This document shows, piece by piece, positions 1 through 9,700 of a DNA stretch of 64,000 nt (position 1 is the first letter of the stretch; each line of letters begins with the position of its first letter). Source of the DNA: Campylobacter gracilis (GTDB lineage: Bacteria; Campylobacterota; Campylobacteria; Campylobacterales; Campylobacteraceae). The position numbers and the translations under genes were made by a program. Below the pieces are notes generated by a model. It had not been told where the DNA came from. It did no database searches and saw only the letters and a program-made list of their open reading frames with translations. The DNA is taken from NCBI RefSeq assembly GCF_018374135.1, contig NZ_JAHAFS010000004.1:62001-126000 (forward strand), in the 5' to 3' direction.

Positions 1-1
1 T

Positions 2-376
2 CTGACATATAAGCCGATAGAATTTGACGATTTTCTAGAATTCGACGAAATTTTAATCAAATCGAGAGAGAAGTTTTTCGAGCTTATCGACGCGCTTAAA
101 AAGGACAAGATCATCAAATCGACGCTTGAGCTGGTTTTGCAGACGAGCTCGAACGAAATTTTATCAAACGACATCCTAGGCGTGGCGGATTGGTTCATGG
201 TAAGCGACGTGGACACTCTGCAAAGCGGGCCTGCTCTGGCGGAATTTAAGATAAACGACGAAATTTTCCGCCTCGTAAAATCCTCTAAACATAAATGCCC
301 GAGATGCTGGAAATTTAACGCAAAAGAGCCTGATGAGCTCTGCCCGCGCTGCGCGAAGGTCATGCATGCTCGCTAG
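2..376 (+). CDS. ileS: Isoleucyl-tRNA synthetase, C-terminal end (partial)
   Basis: The frame is open from the left edge, so only the last ~124 residues are present. It shows the anticodon-binding tail and the closing zinc finger typical of bacterial IleRS (CPRCW at about residues 97-101 of the fragment, then CPRCAKV near the end). The enzyme charges tRNA-Ile in the cytoplasm. The stop overlaps the start of a 36-codon ORF, and gatA follows, which is the order I recall from C. jejuni. The call rests on the zinc finger plus context; the catalytic domain lies outside the window. Confidence 0.9.
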   Translation: MTYKPIEFDDFLEFDEILIKSREKFFELIDALKKDKIIKSTLELVLQTSSNEILSNDILGVADWFMVSDVDTLQSGPALAEFKINDEIFRLVKSSKHKCPRCWKFNAKEPDELCPRCAKVMHAR

Positions 377-476
377 CCCCATAAGTCTCGGCTTCGTATT
401 TTTTACGATCGCGCTGATCTGCGTAGCAACGGGCGTGGGGATCTATTTCGTGAATAAATTTAAGGATGGCAGATGA
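366..476 (+). CDS. Small single-pass membrane protein (36 aa) between ileS and gatA
   Basis: ATG at 366 lies inside the last codons of ileS and the TGA at 474-476 overlaps the gatA ATG (ATGA), so translation is probably coupled on both sides. The 36-aa product is almost all one hydrophobic helix (about residues 7-28, rich in F, I, V, A) followed by a short basic tail (NKFKDGR), predicting an inner-membrane protein with the tail in the cytoplasm. From memory C. jejuni has a small hydrophobic ORF at this position, which argues that it is real. Its function is unknown. Confidence 0.6.
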   Translation: MLASPISLGFVFFTIALICVATGVGIYFVNKFKDGR

Positions 477-1831
477 TAAGTTTGAAAGAGGCTCTAAAGC
501 TGAGCGCGGATGAAATTTCGACGCTCAGAGCGGAGCTAAAGGATAAAATTTTAAAAACCGAAGAGCTCGGCGCCTACGTCGAGCAGCTTACGGGCGAGGC
601 TTTAAACGTCAGCGGCGAGGGCGTGCCGATCGCGATCAAAGATAACATCCAGGTAAAAGATTGGAGCGTCACTTCAGCGAGCAAAATTTTGCAAGGCTAC
701 GTTGCGCCGTACGACGCGACGGTGATTAAAAAGCTACGCGAGCGCGGTTTGGCGCCATTTGGGCGAACGAATATGGATGAGTTTGCGATGGGAAGCACGA
801 CCGAAAGCTCATTCTACGGCAAAACTCTCAATCCGACCGATCACTCGCGCGTACCCGGCGGCAGTAGCGGCGGAAGCGCGGCTGCCGTAGCGGCAAATAT
901 CGCCATAGCCGCACTCGGAAGCGATACGGGCGGCTCGATCCGCCAGCCGGCGGCATTTTGCGGCTGCGTAGGCTTTAAGCCGAGCTACGGCAGGGTCAGT
1001 CGCTACGGGCTTGCGGCGTATTCGAGCAGCCTCGATCAGATAGGACCGATCACGCGCAGCGTCGAAGATGCGGCGATTTTATACGACATCATCGCAGGCC
1101 GCGACGAGATGGACAGCACGAGCTACGCGGGCGCTTACGAAAGCACCGCGGATAAGCTAAACGCGGATCGCAAGCTTAAGATCGCCGTTATAAAAAATTA
1201 TATCGACGAAGCCTCGCAGCAGGTCAAAGAGGCTCTAAATTCGGCTATAGAAAAGCTAAAATCCTTCGGGCACGAGATCGTTTACCGCGATCTTTGCAGC
1301 TCCAAATACGACATCGCGACCTACTACATCATCGCAACCGCCGAGGCTAGCGCAAATTTAAGCCGCTACGACGGCGTGCGCTACGGAAACCGCGCGAAGG
1401 CTTTAAATTTAAAAGAGCTCTACGCCAACACCCGCGGCGAAGGATTTGGCGACGAGGTCAAAAGAAGGATGCTTCTAGGCACCTTCGTGCTAAGCAGCGG
1501 CTATTACGACGCGTATTACATCAAGGCACAGAAGGCAAGGGCCTTCATCAAAAGCGAATATGAGGAAATTTTAAAAGACGCCGATTTGATCTTTATGCCG
1601 ATCGCGCCGGGCGTGGCGTATAAATTCGGCGAGCTTAGCGATCCGCTTCGCGCGTATCTTAGCGACATATACACGATCGGCGTAAATTTAGCAGGGCTTC
1701 CCGCAATCTCCGTGCCGGTAGCGAAAAACAAAGAGGCTCTTAATATCAGCGCGCAGCTCATCGGGCGTGCTTACGACGAACAAACGGTGCTGGACGGCGG
1801 CTTGAGTTTAGAAAAAATCGTGAAAGGATAA
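473..1831 (+). CDS. gatA: Asp-tRNA(Asn)/Glu-tRNA(Gln) amidotransferase subunit A
   Basis: 452 aa, an amidase-signature enzyme. It releases ammonia from glutamine so that GatB can convert Glu-tRNA-Gln and Asp-tRNA-Asn to the correct aminoacyl-tRNAs. The catalytic Ser-cisSer-Lys triad is visible: Lys56 (VPIAIKDN), Ser131 in the Gly/Ser-rich GGSSGGS motif and Ser155 in DTGGSIRQP. Their spacings (75 and 24) match GatA enzymes. The start overlaps the stop of the preceding small ORF, and guaB starts 2 nt after the stop. gatB and gatC are not in the window. Confidence 0.96.
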   Translation: MISLKEALKLSADEISTLRAELKDKILKTEELGAYVEQLTGEALNVSGEGVPIAIKDNIQVKDWSVTSASKILQGYVAPYDATVIKKLRERGLAPFGRTNMDEFAMGSTTESSFYGKTLNPTDHSRVPGGSSGGSAAAVAANIAIAALGSDTGGSIRQPAAFCGCVGFKPSYGRVSRYGLAAYSSSLDQIGPITRSVEDAAILYDIIAGRDEMDSTSYAGAYESTADKLNADRKLKIAVIKNYIDEASQQVKEALNSAIEKLKSFGHEIVYRDLCSSKYDIATYYIIATAEASANLSRYDGVRYGNRAKALNLKELYANTRGEGFGDEVKRRMLLGTFVLSSGYYDAYYIKAQKARAFIKSEYEEILKDADLIFMPIAPGVAYKFGELSDPLRAYLSDIYTIGVNLAGLPAISVPVAKNKEALNISAQLIGRAYDEQTVLDGGLSLEKIVKG

Positions 1832-1833
1832 GT

Positions 1834-3285
1834 ATGAAGATCGTCAAAAAGGCTCTGACCTTCGAGGATGTTTTGTTGGTACCGCAATACTCTGAAATTT
1901 TACCCAAAGAGGTCGATATCAGCACGAGTTTTACGAAAAATATCACGCTAAATACCCCTCTTGTGAGCGCTGCGATGGATACGGTCACCGAGTACCGCAC
2001 GGCGATAATGATGGCACGCCTCGGCGGCATCGGCGTGATCCATAAAAATATGGACGAGGACTCCCAAGCCAAGATGGTTCGCCGCGTAAAAAAGAGCGAA
2101 AGCGGCGTCATTATAGACCCTATCTCGATCAAGGCAGACGCCACGATCAAAGACGCTCTCGATCTGATGGGTGAGTACCACATCAGCGGCATTCCCGTTA
2201 TCGACGACAACGGCGTGTTGATTGGAATTTTGACCAATCGCGATCTGCGCTTTGAAACAGACACCGCCGCGCTAGTAGGCGAGAAGATGACCAAAGCTCC
2301 GCTAATTACCGCCCCAAAAGGCTGCACGCTTGATGATGCGGAGAAAATTTTTAGAAATAATAAGGTAGAAAAGCTTCCGATAATCGACGCAAACGGTCAT
2401 TTAGAGGGGCTTATTACGATTAAAGACCTTAAAAAGCGCATCGAATACCCAAGCGCCAATAAAGACAAATTCGGCCGCCTTCGCGTTGCCGCGGCAATCA
2501 GCGTAGGCCATCTGCAAAGAGCCGAAGCTCTCGTCAAAGCGGGCGTCGATGCGCTTGTGATGGACTCTGCGCACGGACACTCCAAAGGCATTATCGATAC
2601 GCTTAAGGAGCTGAAGCGAAATTTTGACGTCGACGTAGTGGTCGGAAACGTCGCAAACCCCGCCAGCATAAAGGATATCGCAAACGCAGGAGCGGACGCG
2701 ATTAAAGTAGGCATCGGCCCGGGCTCGATCTGCACTACGCGTATCGTAGCGGGCGTGGGCGTGCCGCAGTTTACCGCGATCAACGATTGCGCGATCGAAG
2801 CGGCTAAATTTGGAATTCCGATCATCGCAGACGGCGGCATCAAATACTCGGGTGACATCGCCAAAGCTCTAGCCGCGGGCGCAAGCTCGGTGATGATGGG
2901 AAGCCTGCTTGCAGGCTGCTACGAAACGCCGGGCGAGCTCATTACGTTTCAGGGTCGCCAGTACAAAACCTACCGCGGCATGGGTTCCTTAGCGGCGATG
3001 CAAAAGGGAAGCTCGGATCGCTACTTTCAAGACGGCACCGCAAAAGAAAAGCTCGTACCCGAGGGCGTCGAGGGGCGCGTACCTTACGCGGGCATGCTAA
3101 AAGACGTGATCTTTCAGCTGCTAGGCGGCTTGCGAAGCTCGATGGGATACTGCGGCAGCAAGGATATCGCGACCTTTCAGCAAAAGGCGGAATTCGTCGA
3201 GATCACGAGCGCAGGTCTTAAAGAAAGCCACGTCCACGACGTCATCATCACGCAGGAAGCGCCGAATTACCGAGTAAATCAGTGA
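1834..3285 (+). CDS. guaB: Inosine-5'-monophosphate dehydrogenase
   Basis: 483 aa. It oxidises IMP to XMP with NAD, the committed step of guanine nucleotide synthesis. A TIM barrel is interrupted by two CBS domains (about residues 93-205). The catalytic loop GPGSICTTR carries the nucleophile Cys300, and the mobile-flap arginine-tyrosine region follows. The Shine-Dalgarno AAGGA lies in the last codons of gatA. The stop overlaps the GTG start of metX (GTGA). Confidence 0.97.
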   Translation: MKIVKKALTFEDVLLVPQYSEILPKEVDISTSFTKNITLNTPLVSAAMDTVTEYRTAIMMARLGGIGVIHKNMDEDSQAKMVRRVKKSESGVIIDPISIKADATIKDALDLMGEYHISGIPVIDDNGVLIGILTNRDLRFETDTAALVGEKMTKAPLITAPKGCTLDDAEKIFRNNKVEKLPIIDANGHLEGLITIKDLKKRIEYPSANKDKFGRLRVAAAISVGHLQRAEALVKAGVDALVMDSAHGHSKGIIDTLKELKRNFDVDVVVGNVANPASIKDIANAGADAIKVGIGPGSICTTRIVAGVGVPQFTAINDCAIEAAKFGIPIIADGGIKYSGDIAKALAAGASSVMMGSLLAGCYETPGELITFQGRQYKTYRGMGSLAAMQKGSSDRYFQDGTAKEKLVPEGVEGRVPYAGMLKDVIFQLLGGLRSSMGYCGSKDIATFQQKAEFVEITSAGLKESHVHDVIITQEAPNYRVNQ

Positions 3286-4388
3286 TCCTTCAAAGCAAAA
3301 TTCAAAATTTCGACGAGCCGCTCTATCTGGAGAGCGGCCGCGTCTTTTCCAACTTCAAGCTCGCCTATGAAACCTACGGCGAGCTAAACCCGGACAAATC
3401 AAACGTCATCGTCATCTGCCACGCCTTAACCGGCTCCGCGCACGCCGCGGGACTTTACGAAGGCGACGTTAAGCCCGGCTGGTGGGACGGACTCATCGGC
3501 GATCATAAAGCGGTCGATACGACAAAATTTTTCGTCATCTGCATAAACATTTTAGCTTCGCCGTTCGGCTCGACATGCCCGCTTGATGTCGATGAAAGCA
3601 GCGGCCGCGAGTACCGCTTGCGCTTTCCCGTAGTGGTCGTCTCGGACGTCGTGCGCGCGCAGATGATGCTTTTAAAGCGCCTCGGTATCGCTCGCGCGCG
3701 CGCCGTTATCGGCGGCAGCCTGGGCGGCATGCAGGCGCTGTGCTACGCGATCGAATATCCGGAGTTTGCGGATGAAATTTTCGTACTCGCAAGCACATAC
3801 GCTACGCAGCCTTGGGCGATCTCGTTTAATAAGATCGCGACCGAGGCCATCTTGCGCGATCCAAATTTCAAAGGCGGCAACTACGATAAAAATCTGATCG
3901 CCGAGCACGGACTTGACGGCATGGCGGTGGGGCGCATGGCGGGACATATAAGTTTTTTAAGCCCAAGCTCGATGCAGGAAAAATTTGGGCGCAACTACGT
4001 CGAAACCGACGGTCTTTACGAGATTAATGGGCGCTTTCAGGTCGATCGCTACCTTGAATACAACGGCGAAAATTTCGCGCGCAGGTTCGATCCGCTGTGC
4101 TATCTCTACATCGCTAAGATGATGAATATATTTGATTGCACGCGTCACTACGGCAATCTCAAAAACGCCTGCGCACAGATCAGATCGCGCCTGCACCTCA
4201 TCTCTTTCAAAGGCGACGTGCTCTTTCCACCGGAGCTAATGAAAGAAATTTACGATGCGATGAGCGATCTGGGCAAAAAGGATCGCGCGAGCTACGCGCA
4301 GATCGACAGCGACTACGGACACGACGCGTTTTTGGTCGAGATAGAAAAATTTGATTACATCATAAAAAGGATTTTGGATGAGTTTTGA
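3282..4388 (+). CDS. metX: Homoserine O-acetyltransferase
   Basis: 368 aa, alpha/beta-hydrolase fold. It acetylates homoserine with acetyl-CoA, the first step to methionine by the sulfhydrylation route. The catalytic triad fits the family: Ser146 in GGSLGGMQ, Asp312 (KGDVLFP) and His347 (YGHDAF). The start is GTG, overlapping the guaB stop by 4 nt, with no strong ribosome-binding site, so coupling to guaB is likely. The 3' end overlaps xseB by 11 nt. The usual GSTGP turn reads GSTCP here. As far as I recall C. jejuni uses metA instead, so metX is a difference in an otherwise conserved operon. Confidence 0.93.
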   Translation: MILQSKIQNFDEPLYLESGRVFSNFKLAYETYGELNPDKSNVIVICHALTGSAHAAGLYEGDVKPGWWDGLIGDHKAVDTTKFFVICINILASPFGSTCPLDVDESSGREYRLRFPVVVVSDVVRAQMMLLKRLGIARARAVIGGSLGGMQALCYAIEYPEFADEIFVLASTYATQPWAISFNKIATEAILRDPNFKGGNYDKNLIAEHGLDGMAVGRMAGHISFLSPSSMQEKFGRNYVETDGLYEINGRFQVDRYLEYNGENFARRFDPLCYLYIAKMMNIFDCTRHYGNLKNACAQIRSRLHLISFKGDVLFPPELMKEIYDAMSDLGKKDRASYAQIDSDYGHDAFLVEIEKFDYIIKRILDEF

Positions 4389-4563
4389 GGAAAAAATGGA
4401 AAAAATTAACGCGCTTTTAAAAAGCCTAAACGACAAGGATCTGAGCCTAGAGGAGAGCGTGAAGCTGTATAAACAGGGCGTCGCGCTGCTAAAGGAGGCG
4501 AAGGAAATTTTAGAAAACGCCAAACTCGAGGTTGCCGAAATAAACGCACCCGAGCAGGCTTAG
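4378..4563 (+). CDS. xseB: Exodeoxyribonuclease VII small subunit
   Basis: 61 aa, the usual XseB length. It is a short helical protein that binds the large catalytic subunit XseA, which degrades single-stranded DNA. The family pattern is visible: FEEKMEKINALLK at residues 3-15, then LSLEESVKLYKQGVALL. It overlaps metX at the 5' end. Its TAG stop is part of the AGGAGG ribosome-binding site of the next gene. XseA is not in the window. Confidence 0.9.
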   Translation: MSFEEKMEKINALLKSLNDKDLSLEESVKLYKQGVALLKEAKEILENAKLEVAEINAPEQA

Positions 4564-4572
4564 GAGGCGGCG

Positions 4573-5766
4573 ATGATAAACGTATGCGTTTTACAGCTAC
4601 CGACGCTTTCGATGAGCGAAAATCGGATTGATTACTATATGAAGGTCGCCAAAGATAACGGCGCGCGGATCGTGCTGCTGGGCGAATATGAGCTAAATTC
4701 CTTCTTTAGCGAGCTTAAAAAGATGCCCCGCTCCATCGCGTGCGAACAGAGCGAGCACAAGCAGGAGCTGATGGCGCGGCTGGCCGCCAAATACGACCTG
4801 CATATCGTAGCGCCGATAATCAGAGCCGCAAGCGGCGCGATTTTGAGGCAGGCGGGCATTTTCGGCGGCGCGGCTCAAAAAAGTGTGAGCGGCGGCGGCG
4901 AAAATTCCTTAAGCCTTAAAAGCGAGCCTAGTTGCAAGGGCGAGCTAAATTCCAAGAGCGATTTAAATTCCAACGATGGTTCAAATTCTAAAGGCGCTTT
5001 AAATTCCAAGAGCGAGCAGAGTTCCAAAGGCAGCTTAAATTCTGAAGGCGCTTTAAACTCCTGCGGTGCGCACGCTTTAAATTTCAAAGCCGTAAATTCC
5101 GCAGACGGTTTAAATTTAAGCGCTTCGATCCCGAGTAACTCGAACGCTTCAAATTTAAAAGCCGAAAGCCAAAAAGATGCGAGCGAAGAGGAGATCTTTT
5201 GCGCGAGCGAAAACGAGCCTATCTGGGTGAAATCCTGCGCGAAATTTTCGCCCTCGGAGGTGAAATTTTACGATCAAAATATCCTGATGGATTATCCGCA
5301 CTGGAACGAGGAGGGCTTTTTCGCCAACCGCAAAAGCCGCAAAATCGGTAAAATTTCGCCGATGATCTTTAGCGAAGGCGGCGTGAAATTCGGCATCTGC
5401 TTCGGCTACGAGGCGCATTTTGACGTATTTTGGCGCTATTTTATGCAGAAAAACGTCGGCTGCGTGCTCGTGCCGTGCGCCTCAACCTTCGAAAGCGGCG
5501 GGCGCTGGCGCGAGCTTTTGAAGATGCGCGCGTTTACAAACTCGCTCTACGTCATCCGCGCCAACCGCATCGGCGAGGCAAAATTCGGCGAAAGCGAGTT
5601 TAAATTTTACGGCGAGAGCTTCGTCGTAACTCCCGGCGGCGAGATCGCAAACGAGCTGAAAAACGAAGAGGGCGTGCTGATGTGCGAAGTGGACGCGGAC
5701 GAGATCGCTGCAGCGCGCGGGCTGTGGAAATTCCGAAAAAATCTAGTCGGCAGGGGGCTTTTATGA
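4573..5766 (+). CDS. Carbon-nitrogen hydrolase (nitrilase superfamily) with low-complexity insert
   Basis: 397 aa. The fold is recognisable at both ends: Glu38 in LLGEYE is the likely catalytic Glu and Cys276 in GICFGYE the likely nucleophile; the catalytic Lys is not certain. Residues ~103-205 are a Ser/Asn/Lys-rich insert with a 6-residue period (LNSKSD, LNSNDG, LNSEGA and so on) that no nitrilase needs. The underlying DNA is an 18-bp tandem repeat. Without the insert the protein would be ~295 aa, a normal nitrilase length. An ideal AGGAGG precedes the ATG, and the stop overlaps the next ATG (ATGA). The substrate is unknown. Confidence 0.85.
   Translation: MINVCVLQLPTLSMSENRIDYYMKVAKDNGARIVLLGEYELNSFFSELKKMPRSIACEQSEHKQELMARLAAKYDLHIVAPIIRAASGAILRQAGIFGGAAQKSVSGGGENSLSLKSEPSCKGELNSKSDLNSNDGSNSKGALNSKSEQSSKGSLNSEGALNSCGAHALNFKAVNSADGLNLSASIPSNSNASNLKAESQKDASEEEIFCASENEPIWVKSCAKFSPSEVKFYDQNILMDYPHWNEEGFFANRKSRKIGKISPMIFSEGGVKFGICFGYEAHFDVFWRYFMQKNVGCVLVPCASTFESGGRWRELLKMRAFTNSLYVIRANRIGEAKFGESEFKFYGESFVVTPGGEIANELKNEEGVLMCEVDADEIAAARGLWKFRKNLVGRGLL
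4945..5070 (+). repeat. 18-bp in-frame tandem repeat, seven units
   Basis: Seven consecutive 18-bp units inside the nitrilase-like gene encode variants of a hexapeptide LNS(K/E)xx. Five of the seven units carry AAATTC, a RAATTY hexamer. One or two more decayed units lie just upstream (about 4909-4944). The array interrupts a conserved enzyme fold but keeps the reading frame. Confidence 0.8.
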
Positions 5767-6428
5767 ACTACTTTCACAGACAGATCCAGCTTTGGGGCGA
5801 GCAGACGCAGCGCGCGCTTGCGGACAAGCGCATCCTAATCATCGGCGCGGGCGGGCTTGGAAGCAGCCTTTCTTACGCTCTGGGCGCAAGCGGTATCGGG
5901 AGGATCAGCGTCGTGGATTTCGACACGGTGGCGCTTCACAACATCCACAGGCAAATTTTATTCACGCTCGCAGACGAGGGCAAATTTAAAGCGGACGTTT
6001 TTAAAAGCCGCACGGAAAGCCGCTACGACGGCGTGAGCGTGGAGGTACACAAAATCCGCGCGGAGGAATTTTTTGCTAGCGCGATAGGCGCGGGCGAGAA
6101 ATTTGATCTGATTTTGGATGCGACCGATAATCTCGCCACGCGCGCGCAGATCGATGCCTTTGCTAAGCAAATAGGCGTGCCGTGGGTGTTTGCGTCGGTG
6201 GACAGCTGGCAGTGCCAAGTCTGCTTCGTGCAGAATGCGGATTTTAAATTTTTCCCGAGCCTAAACGCGACGCCTGCGGGCATAACGGCTGCGATTGTGA
6301 TGTTTGCGGCAAGCTTTGAGGCAAACCTCGCTCTGCGCTACCTAGCGGGGCTTGAGGTCGAAAAAGACCTGCTTTACTATGCGAACTTTTTTGGCGGCGA
6401 GCTGGAAGTTAGGAAGATAAAATTGTAG
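5763..6428 (+). CDS. ThiF/MoeB/HesA-family adenylyltransferase-like protein
   Basis: 222 aa from the ATG at 5763, which overlaps the upstream TGA (ATGA); the open frame extends further upstream but only inside the hydrolase gene. The N-terminal HRQIQLWG and the nucleotide-binding GAGGLGSS (residues 28-35) are those of E1-like enzymes that adenylate a ubiquitin-fold sulfur carrier, and DATDN follows. The usual C-terminal CxxC zinc pairs are absent and no carrier gene is adjacent. It could act in thiamine or molybdopterin sulfur transfer, or be a divergent member such as TcdA; this is undecided. Confidence 0.8.
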   Translation: MNYFHRQIQLWGEQTQRALADKRILIIGAGGLGSSLSYALGASGIGRISVVDFDTVALHNIHRQILFTLADEGKFKADVFKSRTESRYDGVSVEVHKIRAEEFFASAIGAGEKFDLILDATDNLATRAQIDAFAKQIGVPWVFASVDSWQCQVCFVQNADFKFFPSLNATPAGITAAIVMFAASFEANLALRYLAGLEVEKDLLYYANFFGGELEVRKIKL

Positions 6429-6710
6429 CTTAGCGCGAAGGTTTCCGTGGATTTTACCTTGATCCAACTTACACTTAACGCCACTTTATTTTATCTTCTC
6501 TTGATTTATGTCGTGGGTGAATAAGTGCGGTGGATTTAAACTCTCTGTGCGTTTGGACAAAATTTTAATTTACGCGTCCAAGCCCATAATATAGAATTTA
6601 AAAATTTACGCCCAGATGCATTTTAGTAGCAAAGCGCGATAGAAAATTTCTAGAATTTCCCTGTTTTGGAAACGTTGCTTCTCGCTTAGTACGCTACTTT
6701 TCGCGGAATT

Positions 6711-9700
6711 TTAATTAGCCTCTACGACTTGTTTTGTAGCGGCGATCTTTCGCTCCGTCCATAGCACGACGTCTTTTATGACTAGCTTTTCGATAGCTTT
6801 TATGAAATTTGTGATAAAGCCATAATCTATCTCGCCGTTTTTGATCGGGATTGAAATTTCGGTCGCATTTAACAATTTTTCAAAATCTCTAACTAAACCG
6901 CCTTGATAAATTTTTTGATTTTTATTCAGCCAGACTATGAAGTATTGAGCCACTACTTGTGAAAATTTATCAAATTTTGCAAAAAGTGTTTTTGTAAATT
7001 GCCCGGCATAAAAATCTTTATCCATATAAAAAAATTGCATTCCTAGCATTCCGACCGCTAAAGAATTTCCAGCGATTTTATGCGCATCATCTAAATACTC
7101 CACATATCCAGCTATGCCGTTATTTAAAACAGTTCTTGTAAAATATGGATATTCGCCGTTATCGCAAAATTTAAAGCTATCTTTATTAAGTTGCGGATTT
7201 GACTTAACCGCAAACAGATCGCCTACCTTTACATTTTCAAATCCACCAGCTGACCTCATTTGGCTAAATTCTTCAAATTCAACCAGCGCGGCTTGCTCTT
7301 TATCGGTAAGTTTATAATCTTTAAGTCCGGTTACCGCAAGATACGCGTCGAGCTCTTCGACGCGTTCGCGCTCGAGCTCTTCGATAAATTTTTCCATAAA
7401 GGAAAAATTTATCTTGCCGCCTAACGTCGGCAAAAAGATTTCAAATTTTTCATCTCTTAATTTAGAACTAGAAAGCTGATTACCGTATCCGAATTTGCCG
7501 CGTAGAATATTTTTAATGCAACTAGAAATATAAAGCCCGGAATAACCCGTAAATTCAACTTCTTTAAAATCAAGCTCCTTGCATTTTTTAAATTTTAGCA
7601 CGTGCACCTTCATTTCAACGCTGGCTAAGTATGAATGATAAAATACGTCTCCGAAAAAATTTACAGAGATAAAATTTTCGTAATGCCTAGCTTCACCGAT
7701 ATTCAGTGTATCATATGACCCTATCACGCCGTTATCTTCGCTTTTTGCAGAAATTCGCTTTATATCGCCGTTTATTAAAATACTAGAATTTAAAAGCGAA
7801 CCCGTTTGAATATCGAAAATATCCCCTATCCGAAATTCCTCGAATTTCCCGCCATTCGCTTTAAATTCTCGCTCTAAATTTGCAATCCTTTCGCTAATTA
7901 AGCTTTGCTTGGGACTATCCTTTTTTAAAATTTGCGACACTTCCCAGCTTAGATAGTCGCTCACGGTCTTTTTAAAATCGGCTAATGTAGGCATCGAATC
8001 AATCTTTTTATGCTGATCAAAATTCCAATCCATACCACTACCGGTAATAAAATCTTCGACATAAATTTCGTCTAAATTCCATAACTGCGAGCTCACTTTT
8101 GCCGCCCTACCCGCTTTATAAATTTTAACTATATCGGCATATCTTTGCGTCGGCTCGTCTAGCTCTTGCAAAGAACGAGAAGTGCGTTTATATCCGTCAT
8201 TTCTAAAATCGATAAATTTAACGGAACGCTCGAAGTCGTGCGGCTCATGCGCTTTAAAGATATAAATACTGGTTTGAACGCCGGCCACCGGTACGAAAAG
8301 ATCAACGGGCATTTTTATACTCGCCAGCAAAGTGTGGGATTTTAAAATTTTCTGATTTGATTTCACGGCCTTGCCGCTACCTGCGCTATCTTGTATAATA
8401 ATAGCACCAAGCCCGCTTTTTGCCATGCGATCTAGACCATAAGCGATAAAGGGCATTCCGTTCTCTTCAAAAGTAAAAGGCGGATTTAGCAAAATTCTAT
8501 CGGCTTTAAAATTTGAGTAAAGCTTGTCGGGGCGATTAAATGCACTACCGTGTTCTATCCGCGCTGAGCCGTCGCCGCGCAATATCATATTAGTAGCCGC
8601 AAGCGTATACATCTCGGCATTTAATTCCACGCCTAAAAGCTGATTTCTTTTGATTTCGTCTATCTTTTTTATCGCTTTAGAGCTTCCTTTGGCGTAATTT
8701 TCGTTAGCGTTTTCTATCATGATTTGCATCGCGGAGATGAGAAAGCCGGCGCTTCCGGTAGCCAAATCCATAACGCGATTATCCTTGTCTATATCTAAAA
8801 TTTCAGCCATCATTTTAGTTATATAAGGCGGAGTAAGCACGATGCCAAGCTCTTTGCCGTCACCTAAAGCATATTTTAAAAACTCGCTATACATCTCGCC
8901 CATAACATCAATATGTCCAAAACTTTCGCCTCCGGAGCCGTCTATTTTTTGAAAAATATTTCTATATAAAAACGTGAAAATTTGCTTGGTCGTGCTAGAT
9001 TTTTCTTTCAACAAATATGCAACTTCTTTATCGTTCGGCTTAGTTTCATCTATCTCGTCTCGTTGCGAATTTTTCGAAATTTCATTAAAGGAGGCCAGCA
9101 TTAAATTTAGCTTTTCGAGCGGAATTTTTCTATTTTTGAGAAAAGAACTTATACGATTAGTTATTAAAACGCCGTCGCGTTCGTTATCTAGCTGAGAACC
9201 TTTCAAATCATCGGGCGTCAATCCGTAGTTATTTTTTATGTCTTGCATCGAAAGCAGCATCCCTGAGACGTAAAGGACGCGCTGCGGAGCGGTGATATTG
9301 TGATTATGCATTAGCTTATTTAACTTTTTGGCGTAAATTTTAAGAATTTCGCGCGACGTAATTAAAAATCTATGCTTGTCTTCGTCGGTTAATTTGGCGT
9401 CTTTGTAAAAATTTTTAAAGCTCTTCTTATTTTCAAGAAAATCTAACGTTTTGTAATTGTCCATAAATTTAAACGTAAGTTCGCTGCTACCCCAAACGAA
9501 ATACACGTAAATTTGCAGATTTTCTTCGCTATCGCCCGCGATACCGATCGCAACGGCTTCATGATATTTGCCGCTTGCGATTATAGAACGGGCATAGTGA
9601 AGCGCGCCGTTTACGGCGTAACCGGATATAGATTTGTCGTCAAATTTCATCTCGTCTTTGTCTTTGGCGACTAATTTTTTCGAGCCGAATTTATTTTCTA

